DNA of 33,528 bases, taken from NCBI GenBank assembly GCA_016218255.1, contig JACREN010000012.1, forward strand, positions 1 to 33,528. Reading direction: 5' to 3'. The notes below the pieces were generated by a model. The model saw nothing but the letters and a program-made list of their open reading frames with translations. It had not been told where the DNA came from and made no database searches. Both the position numbers and the translations under genes were made by a program. This document shows, in pieces, positions 9,334 to 17,719 of the stretch (the stretch's first letter is position 1; each line of letters opens with the position of its first letter). The DNA comes from Candidatus Gottesmanbacteria bacterium. GTDB taxonomy: Bacteria; Patescibacteriota; Microgenomatia; UBA10105; UBA927.

Positions 9334-10197
9334 ATGGGCAAAATCCGTGTCGCCGTACTGGGTGATGAATTAGAAAAGGAGCAAAAACGCCGAGCTGACG
9401 CAAGGCGTCAAACCAAAGCTTCCAAAAAAGCGAAAGTTGCAGGCGTGGGCCTCCATGGCGGGCAGCGCATTGCCGTACCGGATGGCGGAGACCTCAAACC
9501 GGAATTCAAAAAAATTGTCGAGGAAGTGGAATCGGGTGCTTCTTCCGAAGCGGCGTCAAAAAAAACACCCAAAAAACGAAAAAATCCTACCCGATCGCGT
9601 TCAAAAAAATACGTCGAGGCAGCTTCGCTCGTGGACAAAACAAAGCTGTATCCGCTCGCTGAGGCAATTTCTCTCGTTAAAAAAACCAGCTTCACCAAAT
9701 TTGACGGAAGTGTTGAAATGCACATAAACCTCAATCCGTCCGTAATGGGAGACAAAAAAGATTTTCGCGGATCCGTCACACTTCCCCATGGCACAGGAAA
9801 AGAAGTACGGGTCGCAATAGCAGATGACGACATTTTGACCAAAGTTGAATCCGGTAAAATTGATTTCGATATCCTGGTTGCTCACCCCAGCATGATGCCA
9901 CGCCTTGCGAAAGTCGCTCGCATTTTGGGACCCCGCGGACTCATGCCGAATCCAAAAACCGGCACCGTCTCACCGGATCCCGAAAAACGGGCCAAGGAGC
10001 TTTCCCATGGCCAGGTAAATTTCAAAACAGAGCCGGATCAGCCTATTATCCATATGAGTATCGGCAAAGTCTCGTTTGATGAACAAAAACTTATGGGCAA
10101 TATCACTGCTGTTTTGGGAGCTATCGACAAAAATAAAGTTACCCGCGTCACCCTGGCTTCCACCATGGGCCCCGGTATTAAAGTGGCCATAAATTAA
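9334..10197 (+). CDS. rplA: 50S ribosomal protein L1 with ~90-aa basic N-terminal extension
   Basis: L1 core KTKLYPLAEAISLVKKTSFTKFDGSVEMHINLN...GPRGLMPNPKTGTVSPDP. A Lys/Arg-rich extension precedes it. Confidence 0.93.
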   Translation: MGKIRVAVLGDELEKEQKRRADARRQTKASKKAKVAGVGLHGGQRIAVPDGGDLKPEFKKIVEEVESGASSEAASKKTPKKRKNPTRSRSKKYVEAASLVDKTKLYPLAEAISLVKKTSFTKFDGSVEMHINLNPSVMGDKKDFRGSVTLPHGTGKEVRVAIADDDILTKVESGKIDFDILVAHPSMMPRLAKVARILGPRGLMPNPKTGTVSPDPEKRAKELSHGQVNFKTEPDQPIIHMSIGKVSFDEQKLMGNITAVLGAIDKNKVTRVTLASTMGPGIKVAIN

Positions 10198-10200
10198 CAT

Positions 10201-10446
10201 ATGATAGATGAACCATTGCCCACCGGAGAATATAAAGAATTCACCATTGCCGCGAAGTGCCTCTCCTGTGGCAGTACCTTCATAAATACACAAGGAGATA
10301 CGTCTGACTTCGGCGCAAAACAAAATGTCATCCAAGGACTTATGATGAGTCACGGGTATGGATATGAAGAAGGTGTCGCGCCGTGTACTCAGGGCGGAGG
10401 CAAAACAGCGGACAGCTATGAGATCATATCTTGCCAACCCTCATAA
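10201..10446 (+). CDS. Small hypothetical protein with CxxC motif
   Basis: 81-aa ORF directly after rplA; AAKCLSCGSTF. Confidence 0.5.
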   Translation: MIDEPLPTGEYKEFTIAAKCLSCGSTFINTQGDTSDFGAKQNVIQGLMMSHGYGYEEGVAPCTQGGGKTADSYEIISCQPS

Positions 10447-10462
10447 CTCCCATCTCGCCCCG

Positions 10463-10490
10463 TTGCAAACTGCAAAAATTATGGTATAAT
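10463..10490 (+). promoter_or_regulatory. Promoter of the rplJ transcript
   Basis: TTGCAA - 16 nt - TATAAT. Confidence 0.7.
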
Positions 10491-10496
10491 TCATGT

Positions 10497-10660
10497 ATCC
10501 TAAAGACCGTAGGCAATCAATAAGACCTACCGAGGGATTTTTTAGTAACACAAGCAACGCGAGTTACTTGGTTATTTAGGAAAACATTTTTTGTTTTACT
10601 AAGTAACTAACATACTTTTACTGCTCATTAACTAATAATTCCTCGAGAGAGGAATTTTTT
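10497..10660 (+). promoter_or_regulatory. Ribosomal protein L10 leader (L10-L12 autoregulatory mRNA leader)
   Basis: AAAGACCGTAGGC...TAAGACCTACCGAGGGA matches the L10-leader kink-turn/stem pattern as remembered (Rfam L10_leader family). Followed by an AGTTACTTGGT/ACTAAGTAACT stem and a terminal AATTCCTC-GAGA-GAGGAATT-TTTT hairpin abutting the rplJ ATG. Confidence 0.85.
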
Positions 10661-11176
10661 ATGGCGACACAGAAGAAAATCGACACCGTCACCGAATTGA
10701 CCGATAAAATTGCCAAGGCAAAGTCCATGGTTCTCACAGACTACCGCGGACTCAAACATAAACAGCTTGAAGAGCTTCGTAGAACACTCAAAAAGACACA
10801 GGGAGAATTTGTCGTCACCAAAAACCGTCTATTACGGAAAGCATTGGGTGATAAGGCACTAACGATCGACGCGGCACTCAACCAATCCACCGCCACGCTT
10901 TTTGCTTACGCCGACGAGGTAGCACCGCTCAAGGATCTCTTAAAATTTTTCAAAACCGCCGGAATGGGCATTGCAAAGGGCGGATTCCTTGGTGCATCGA
11001 GTTTAACTGAATCCGATATTGCCAAACTCGCCAATCTTCCATCCCGCCAGATGCTTTTGGCGCGCCTTGCAGGCCAACTCAACGCCCCAATTCAAGGCCT
11101 GCACCGTGCACTCAGCTGGAATATCAATACACTCGTGTGGGCACTGGATGCAGTAAAAAATAAAAAGATATCTTAA
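10661..11176 (+). CDS. rplJ: 50S ribosomal protein L10
   Basis: [45 protein letters not shown]. Confidence 0.95.
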   Translation: MATQKKIDTVTELTDKIAKAKSMVLTDYRGLKHKQLEELRRTLKKTQGEFVVTKNRLLRKALGDKALTIDAALNQSTATLFAYADEVAPLKDLLKFFKTAGMGIAKGGFLGASSLTESDIAKLANLPSRQMLLARLAGQLNAPIQGLHRALSWNINTLVWALDAVKNKKIS

Positions 11177-11198
11177 TTTTTTAGAGGAGGTGAAACGT

Positions 11199-11591
11199 AT
11201 GGCAAAATTAACCAAAGATGAACTATTGAAAGCAGTCGAAGAAATGACCGTGTTGGAACTTGCAGATTTCGTAAAAGCACTGGAGGAAAAATTCGGCGTT
11301 TCAGCAGCGCCGGTCGCAGTAGCAGCTCAGCCCACCGCCGCTGGCGATGCCAGCTCCGGCGAGGCGAAGGAAGAACAAACAGTCTTTAACGTCATGCTCA
11401 CGGATGCCGGCGCCAATAAGATTGGTGCTATCAAAGCAGTCCGTGAACTCGTTCCGACCTTAGGACTTCAGGAAGCGAAAACCTTAGTTGAATCCGCTCC
11501 GAAAGAAGTATTAACAGGAGTAAACAAAGCGACAGCCGAAGAAGCCAAGAAAAAACTGGAGGCAGCGGGCGCAAAGATTGAACTCAAGTAA
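11199..11591 (+). CDS. rplL: 50S ribosomal protein L7/L12
   Basis: [23 protein letters not shown]...[39 protein letters not shown]. Strong SD aggagg upstream of the ATG at 11199. Confidence 0.97.
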   Translation: MAKLTKDELLKAVEEMTVLELADFVKALEEKFGVSAAPVAVAAQPTAAGDASSGEAKEEQTVFNVMLTDAGANKIGAIKAVRELVPTLGLQEAKTLVESAPKEVLTGVNKATAEEAKKKLEAAGAKIELK

Positions 11592-11603
11592 TATTTTTTC
11601 TAT

Positions 11604-11633
11604 AAAATCCCCTCCGAATTGGAGGGGATTTTT
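11604..11633 (+). terminator. Intrinsic terminator of rplJL
   Basis: AAATCCCCTCC-GAATT-GGAGGGGATTTTT perfect hairpin plus T-tract. Confidence 0.92.
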
Positions 11634-11900
11634 AGTGCGTGGCGCTCTTGCAGCGCGTCTGCTAATGTTTACCACTTCTGTCTTCCGTTCACGAATACGT
11701 TATGCAAGATTTTTAAAATCCGTAGCGCTCATTTCACTTCACTGCCAATGGGCGAATTCTATAGGATAACATACTTTGATATAGTCCCCTCTTTCACGAA
11801 AATCCGATTCCCTAATAATTATTGAAGAACAAACTCATTTAGCTTGCCCAAATATATCACAGATAATTATTGAACACTTTAAGTGTTCATATACTTTTAT

Positions 11901-12045
11901 GGGTATTCGCCCTCTTGATGAGCGAGGGGTAACAAAATTTTCGAAGATCGCTCCCGAGCTTAACACTATCCATGCTGGTGGACGGTAAGACTATTGCGAG
12001 CAGCGATCAAAAAAATTTTGTTACCCCTCGCGAATTCACCCCTTA
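11901..12045. repeat. Large inverted repeat / candidate structured RNA or MITE-like element
   Basis: GCGAGGGGTAACAAAATTTT (11922-11941) is perfectly complementary to AAAATTTTGTTACCCCTCGC (12012-12031). Inner GATCGCT (11946-11952) pairs AGCGATC (12002-12008). No convincing ORF. Confidence 0.8.
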
Positions 12046-12180
12046 TCACCCTTCCTATCTCAAACCACCTCTTACTGGTTGCACTCATTTGATCCCTCTT
12101 GACAATATCTGACCATAGATGATACGTTGCGTATGATAATGTAATAGTAAATTTTCTGCCCACGGAGGAGGATAACCAAT

Positions 12181-12381
12181 ATGTCGCTCGGAGATGAATG
12201 GCCGGATTTATTAACAGTACGGGAAGTCGCAAAAATTTTACGCGTGTCTCCCCTCACCATCAAACGCTGGGGCAAAAGGGGGAAATTGCCCGCCATACGG
12301 ATCAATTCTCGCGGCGACCGCAGATATAAAAAGGAAGCGGTGATGTGGCTCTTAGGACTTCAGCAAAAAGGGGCGGCATAA
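12181..12381 (+). CDS. Helix-turn-helix (excisionase/MerR-like HTH_17) DNA-binding protein
   Basis: LLTVREVAKILRVSPLTIKRWGKRGKLPAIRINSRGDRRYKKEAV. Strong SD ggaggagg upstream. Confidence 0.88.
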   Translation: MSLGDEWPDLLTVREVAKILRVSPLTIKRWGKRGKLPAIRINSRGDRRYKKEAVMWLLGLQQKGAA

Positions 12382-12424
12382 ATTAGCAAAGCCAGCAAGG
12401 CTAATTTCGCTACTCGCGTTGCTT

Positions 12425-13294
12425 TTACCCCTTCCTTAAGAGTTCCGCTGCTTCTGCGGGGTCTATCACATTTACATTGAGCCCGGTCCCCAGCTCAAAT
12501 CCGGCTCGGTGCACCAAACGGGGAATGATACGGATATACCAGTTGGATCCGTGATAGATATAATAATTGTAGACAAATGTGGGATCCTGCATATGCGGCA
12601 TTTCCGGTTGTGTAGATACTGATTCAATCTTTCGCAGAATACTCTGCAGGACTCCTGCTAATATCGAAATCTCCGGGTCCGTCAGATCACCAAATTTCGT
12701 CCCCAGTGCTTTCGGAGCGATCCAGGCTTCCAGTGGCCATTGAGAAAAATCAGGGCAGTATGTGATAAACGACGCGTTATCTTCCACAATATTTGCGATC
12801 GGCTCCCGAGACAGTGCGTCGATATTTATTTGCCTCGGTACCACGACCAACTGGCTATGTGGATGCTTTAGGCTCGCTCCTGCGTGAAACCCGTGATTAC
12901 AAAAAATCAGAACCTGGCCGTCTGTTTCGTGCGCTCGATAGCGGTCACGGTAACAGCTTATCACTTTGGTTACCTGCGGAAGCGGCAACTTTTCCACGTC
13001 GTCTGTATCACTTGGACTATGAATAATAACTTCATGGACGTCTGTAATAGGAAATTTGTTCGGGACCACGCGCACGTCCCAACCGGGCTTATCCTTTTCA
13101 CCTGATCCGATTCGGTAGACTTCCGGTGGCGTGAGCGACTCATTATCAGGACAAAAGGGACACCGTATCGCTTCACTCTTGGATGCAGGAGCAAAACTAT
13201 CTGTCCTCGTCTTCGCATCGCTAGGCCGTTTGGTTCGGCTGGAAGCTATGATGACCCATCGCTGCGTTTTGACATCCGGCACGTATTTAGCCAT
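12425..13294 (-). CDS. galT: Galactose-1-phosphate uridylyltransferase
   Basis: CPFCPDNE...VRVVPNKFPIT...FCNHGFHAGASLKHPHSQLVVVPR. Confidence 0.9.
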   Translation of the reverse strand: MAKYVPDVKTQRWVIIASSRTKRPSDAKTRTDSFAPASKSEAIRCPFCPDNESLTPPEVYRIGSGEKDKPGWDVRVVPNKFPITDVHEVIIHSPSDTDDVEKLPLPQVTKVISCYRDRYRAHETDGQVLIFCNHGFHAGASLKHPHSQLVVVPRQINIDALSREPIANIVEDNASFITYCPDFSQWPLEAWIAPKALGTKFGDLTDPEISILAGVLQSILRKIESVSTQPEMPHMQDPTFVYNYYIYHGSNWYIRIIPRLVHRAGFELGTGLNVNVIDPAEAAELLRKG

Positions 13295-13346
13295 ACCTTC
13301 GGTAATTATCCAATTCTCAAATTATCCAATAATCCAATACTACCAA

Positions 13347-14390
13347 TTATGAAAGAAACCGAGCAAGAAGTACAGCCACTTCTTGTTTCTTTTCCTTTGT
13401 CGCAATAACCTCTACTAAACCTGACGATTTATCCGAACGTGTAATTCGGGGTTTACCCAGAACGTCTACGATTCGGGGTTGCCCGTAATACACGACACTT
13501 CCAAAGGAAGCATACTGTACAGCAGGTAATACTAACAAATCTTCCTCACCGTCAACAACGATAACCTGATGCTTTTTGATACGTTGATTCCCGGTATCCG
13601 AAGCTAAAAAAGAGCTTATAATTTTTATTGCTTCATAACTTACATAACCAGGCCCACTCTGTACCGCAACAGTCGGAATAGCTAAAAGCAATAATTGTTT
13701 TTTGGTTCGAACATCAACTTTTCTGCCAATTTTGCCATCAATGATGGCAAGAGCAGGCACCACCCCGCTATCCAAAATCGTCTTTGTGGCCATATCGCCA
13801 ACAGCAATAATACTTTGTCCCATGTGACGCTCTATTGATTGCATAATGGCATTGCCGGTTAAAACGCTTCCCAGCGGCTTCTGAAGCTCCGGACGCAAAT
13901 TATCCGGCATGACCAATCTCCCCGATCGATCAATCTCTTTTGCCCTGATCCGGGTAGATGAAATTGGTTTTACGTCTTCTGCCGGAATTAACGGAACTTC
14001 AACAATCGAAAGCAACGCAAGTCCGCGGGATTTCCGCAACACATTGATTTCTTCCCCGCGTTTTTTATTGTCCGGGGTCACGAGGAGCGCCGTATCCGGG
14101 CCTGCCGCCGCATTCGATACCAACGGTTCATACGGCTCGTCGATAGGAATCACGGCAAAATGTTTTTTCCCACCGCTCAGCCAGAACTCGAGATTTTTTT
14201 TTCGTTTTTCATATTCCTGAATTTTATCTATTTTGCCCTTTGATTTTTGATTTTTGAATTTATTAACGTACGTGTCCGTCGTTAACCCGATATCCACCTG
14301 ATCACCTATTTCAAATGCCCGTCTAAGGAGAAATTTGTGTCCTTTATGGAGCCTATCAAAGGTCCCGGCGACAAAAACGCGGCGGTACAT
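13347..14390 (-). CDS. Fusion of archaeal-type phosphopantetheine adenylyltransferase (COG1019-like) and DUF359 / GTP-dependent dephospho-CoA kinase
   Basis: N-term VFVAGTFDRLHKGHKFLLRRAFEIGDQVDIGLTTD..YEKRKKNLEFWL..ISSTRIRAKEIDRSG. C-term IIAVGDMATKTILDSGVVPALAIIDGKIGRK...VVDGEEDLLVLPAVQYASFGSVVYYGQP. Confidence 0.85.
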   Translation of the reverse strand: MYRRVFVAGTFDRLHKGHKFLLRRAFEIGDQVDIGLTTDTYVNKFKNQKSKGKIDKIQEYEKRKKNLEFWLSGGKKHFAVIPIDEPYEPLVSNAAAGPDTALLVTPDNKKRGEEINVLRKSRGLALLSIVEVPLIPAEDVKPISSTRIRAKEIDRSGRLVMPDNLRPELQKPLGSVLTGNAIMQSIERHMGQSIIAVGDMATKTILDSGVVPALAIIDGKIGRKVDVRTKKQLLLLAIPTVAVQSGPGYVSYEAIKIISSFLASDTGNQRIKKHQVIVVDGEEDLLVLPAVQYASFGSVVYYGQPRIVDVLGKPRITRSDKSSGLVEVIATKEKKQEVAVLLARFLS

Positions 14391-14393
14391 AGA

Positions 14394-15257
14394 TTATGCG
14401 GAAACAATACTCTGCCAATCTTCCCAAAATTTCGCCAGTCCCGCATCCGTGAGGGCGTGATACAGGTCATACTCCGTCCATTCATTATCCAAGGTCAACT
14501 CTCTGTATGGAATTTCTGTCAATCCCGGCATATCGTATATGAAATCGCCAGACGGTTGAGGAAATCCTTGCGCTGCCCATTCATTAAATACTTTAAAAGG
14601 TATTGTTATGACATCACTTTTTAGCTTAAGTGCATACAAAATGTGTTTGACCGTCCGTATACTCGCTGCCAACACCTGAACATGCGCATCCCCAAGCTTT
14701 CTGTACATTTCTACGATATTGACAATCACATCCATACCGTTTTCTCCGCGGTCGTCAAGTCTGCCTACAAATGGGGAGACAAACACATCTCCCTTATGCG
14801 CCTTTGTAGCACTATAGACAGCCGCCGCCTGCTCCTGAGAAAACGCGAGCGTCATATTCACCGGGCCTTCCCGACAAAACACCTCAGCTGCCTTGAGACC
14901 TGTTTTTGTCGTAGGAAACTTTATGACACCGTTGGGAATCCACCGGATTCGATCGCGTGCCTGACTGAGCATTTCTTCAACAGTAAGCGTCGCAGGATCG
15001 CCGATCACCTGTATGGAAATCTGCCCAGAGGGGATCATCGCACTCATCTTTTGCACGATTCTTTTATATTCATTCAGTGTTTCTTGCATGGCCACACGTG
15101 TGCCCGGACGCGTTGACGCAAAATTTTTCGCAATCAGACTTGGGTTTGTCGTCTGACCATCCAGTCCGTGATAGCCTGCTTTCTTGAGCATCACGTCCGC
15201 AGCCTTCGTCTCTTCCGGATCCCCACCATCAATAAAAATTTTACTTGGAAAATTCAT
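14394..15257 (-). CDS. Transaldolase family protein
   Basis: KIFIDGGDPEE..GLDGQTTNPSLIAK, IQVIGDP, NGVIKFPTTKTGLKAAE, VNMTLAFSQEQAAAVYSA, FVSPFVGRLDDRG. Confidence 0.88.
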   Translation of the reverse strand: MNFPSKIFIDGGDPEETKAADVMLKKAGYHGLDGQTTNPSLIAKNFASTRPGTRVAMQETLNEYKRIVQKMSAMIPSGQISIQVIGDPATLTVEEMLSQARDRIRWIPNGVIKFPTTKTGLKAAEVFCREGPVNMTLAFSQEQAAAVYSATKAHKGDVFVSPFVGRLDDRGENGMDVIVNIVEMYRKLGDAHVQVLAASIRTVKHILYALKLKSDVITIPFKVFNEWAAQGFPQPSGDFIYDMPGLTEIPYRELTLDNEWTEYDLYHALTDAGLAKFWEDWQSIVSA

Positions 15258-15266
15258 AGTATTTCT

Positions 15267-15758
15267 TTATTCATTAATACTTGGATCCTGGTGCAACCAT
15301 CTCTCAAGAGCTGCCAATTCGCCTATTTCAGCTTTGCCTCTTTTATGTCTTTTTCTATGCGGATGTGCCGATTCTTCATCATAAATTATTTGACTAATCA
15401 AGTCAGGACCCCCACGGAGCCGCTTGCCAAACGCAGCACCAATTGGATCAATAATTGCTCCTGCCTCATCCCCTGCATCTTTCCAAACTTTTTGAAGCGC
15501 TTCCTCAACCGTTGCTGCTTTCCCTTCGATCAGATATCGAAGCGCCTCAGAGCCCCTATCTCCATATTGAGACAAAAGCACATGTAATTCTTCAAGAGAA
15601 ATGCCGGCAGCAAAAGCGAGCGCACCCAATTCTTCCCGTATCTCTCCAAGTGTCGCTTCTGCATGCGCCTGCTCTTCATGCTGCAGCTCTAATTTCTTCT
15701 GCGCCTCAGCACGATATTGCGCCAACCGCTCTCTATTTCCCGATGATAAATCAGGCAT
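15267..15758 (-). CDS. Hypothetical protein
   Basis: 163-aa ORF in the transketolase/transaldolase strand, no recognised motif. Confidence 0.55.
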   Translation of the reverse strand: MPDLSSGNRERLAQYRAEAQKKLELQHEEQAHAEATLGEIREELGALAFAAGISLEELHVLLSQYGDRGSEALRYLIEGKAATVEEALQKVWKDAGDEAGAIIDPIGAAFGKRLRGGPDLISQIIYDEESAHPHRKRHKRGKAEIGELAALERWLHQDPSINE

Positions 15759-15764
15759 ACCGTA

Positions 15765-17684
15765 TCACTTTTTTATAAGTGTTCGGACAGTTTTAACAAT
15801 CGCCTCTCTATCAATTTCCTCATAGTGTAGCAGCTCTTCCGGTTTACCGGAACGGGGAGTTTTCCGCACTGCCAAATGGACAAATTTCACATTCAGAGCT
15901 GACCAAACTGCCTCGCCCAGGCCTCCCTCAGGGTAGTGATCTTCCACCACGATCATTGCCTTTGAATCTTCTGCCGCTTTCTGCAATGTTTTTTCATCAA
16001 TCGGTTTAATGCTGTAACAATCAATCACCCGCACATGTATTCCTTCTTCCATAAGCGTTTTTTGCGCGGCAAGCGCCTCATAAAGCGTAATACCAGCAGC
16101 GACGATGGTGGCAACCGCCTCAACAGCGTGTGGCAATAGAAACGTTTTCGACCCTCCTATCGGAAAATTCTCCTTTGCATCATAAAGAATTGGCGTCTCA
16201 TTCCGTGTCGTGCGGACGTAGACAATACCTTTCTGTTTTGCCATCTGCTCAACCAACCGCTCTGTGGATACCGCATCCGACGGATATAACACGGTCGAAC
16301 CAAATACTGCCCGAAACATCGCGATATCCTCAAGCCCCATCTGACTACCTCCATCTGCTCCTATGGATACGCCTGCGTGTGATCCGCAAATTTTTATATC
16401 TCCCCCCGAAAGCGCCGCCATGCGGATCTGGTCAAACGCCCGCGTGAGAAAACAAGCAAATGTAGAAAGCCAAACGTGTAACCCCCGTTTACTCATACCA
16501 AGCCCAACGCCTACCATATTTTGCTCGGCGATAAAAAGCTGGTAAAAACGCTCCGGATACTGCTTTCCGAACAACTCTGTGTAGGTGCTGTTTCCTACGT
16601 CTCCGTCCAATACTACCATCGAGGGATCCACTGCTCCCAACCGAACCAATGCATTCCCAAACGCTTTGCGGGTGGCGGTGGGCTTGTCGCTTGAATACTG
16701 AATACTGAATTGTGAATGGTGAATGGTTTGTTTTTTCTCAGTATTCATCATTCCTGATTCATGATTCACTCTTTCCGGCATTCCCACACTTCCCCGCATG
16801 TTTTTGTCAAAATTTCCTAACTCTTTAACTGCCGCGTCGCATTCAGACAGTGACAGCACCTTTCCGTGCCACCCCTGTTTGTTTTCCAAAAACGATACTC
16901 CTTTTCCTTTCGCTGTTTTGGCGATGATGGCCGTTGGCTTGTCTTTTGCGACCAAAGCCTGATTAAAAGCCTTTTCTATTTCTTTGATATCGTGTCCGTC
17001 AATCACGATTGTCTCCCATCCAAACGCGGCAAACCGCTTTTGGTAGACCGACGCATCCGTCCCATACATGGTCTCCCGCGACTGACCCAAGCCGTTAATA
17101 TCACAAATGGCAACTAAATGATTGAGTCTATAAAAAGAAGCGGATGCCGCCGCTTCCCACACGGACCCTTCTGCCAGTTCCCCATCGCCCAAAAGAACAT
17201 AGACGCGAGGAATTGAATACTGAATACTGAATACTGAATTATGAATGGTTTGTTTTTTCTCAGTATTCATGATTCTTGATTCATGATTCATCTTGAGAGC
17301 CAGCGCTTCACCAACACCGACGGAAAGACCTTGTCCCAAGCTTCCCGTCGCCGCTTCGCTGTAACGGAATCGTGGCACAGGATGGCCTTCCAGTGGGCTG
17401 TCAAATGTACGGAGTTTCAGCAATTCTTTTTCCGTAATTTTCCCCGCTGCCGCGTAGAGCGCATAAAAAAGCGGCGAAGCATGGCCTTTGCTGAAAATCA
17501 CACGGTCGTTGTCCGGGTTGTTCGGATTATCTAAATCTGCTCGCAAATACGCAAAAAATAGCGTCGTCATGAGGTCCGTTGCGGAAAGAGAAGAAGTAGG
17601 GTGGCCGGATCCTGCAGCAGTAGTGGAAACAAGTATAGAGTAGCGGACCAGCATGGCAAGGTTTTTGAGTTCCACATTCTCCAT
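15765..17684 (-). CDS. tkt: Transketolase (both halves in one polypeptide) carrying two in-frame repeat insertions
   Basis: GSGHPTSSLSATDLMTTLFF, VYVLLGDGELAEGSVWEAAA, VLDGDVGNSTYTELF, IAEQNMVGVGLGMSKRG. ATG at 17684 with TTGCGG-17-TACTAT-6-ATG. Confidence 0.93.
   Translation of the reverse strand: MENVELKNLAMLVRYSILVSTTAAGSGHPTSSLSATDLMTTLFFAYLRADLDNPNNPDNDRVIFSKGHASPLFYALYAAAGKITEKELLKLRTFDSPLEGHPVPRFRYSEAATGSLGQGLSVGVGEALALKMNHESRIMNTEKKQTIHNSVFSIQYSIPRVYVLLGDGELAEGSVWEAAASASFYRLNHLVAICDINGLGQSRETMYGTDASVYQKRFAAFGWETIVIDGHDIKEIEKAFNQALVAKDKPTAIIAKTAKGKGVSFLENKQGWHGKVLSLSECDAAVKELGNFDKNMRGSVGMPERVNHESGMMNTEKKQTIHHSQFSIQYSSDKPTATRKAFGNALVRLGAVDPSMVVLDGDVGNSTYTELFGKQYPERFYQLFIAEQNMVGVGLGMSKRGLHVWLSTFACFLTRAFDQIRMAALSGGDIKICGSHAGVSIGADGGSQMGLEDIAMFRAVFGSTVLYPSDAVSTERLVEQMAKQKGIVYVRTTRNETPILYDAKENFPIGGSKTFLLPHAVEAVATIVAAGITLYEALAAQKTLMEEGIHVRVIDCYSIKPIDEKTLQKAAEDSKAMIVVEDHYPEGGLGEAVWSALNVKFVHLAVRKTPRSGKPEELLHYEEIDREAIVKTVRTLIKK
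16691..16769. repeat. Period-7 repeat/hairpin copy A1 inside tkt
   Basis: ttgaatactgaatactgaattgtgaatggtgaatggtttgttttttctcagtattcatcattcctgattcatgattcact; encodes NHESGMMNTEKKQTIHHSQFSIQYS. Confidence 0.85.
17213..17291. repeat. Period-7 repeat/hairpin copy A2 inside tkt
   Basis: Near-identical to 16691-16769; encodes NHESRIMNTEKKQTIHNSVFSIQYS. Confidence 0.85.
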
Positions 17685-17719
17685 GATGTGATAGTAATAA
17701 AATAGCGCCCGCCCCGCAA

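Noticed and set aside
11578-11825. ORFs after rplL (63 and 68 aa)
   Set aside because: They run through the rplL terminator hairpin and lack an RBS, promoter or motif.
13909-14220. 103-aa + strand ORF
   Set aside because: Antisense to the PPAT-DUF359 fusion; shadow frame.
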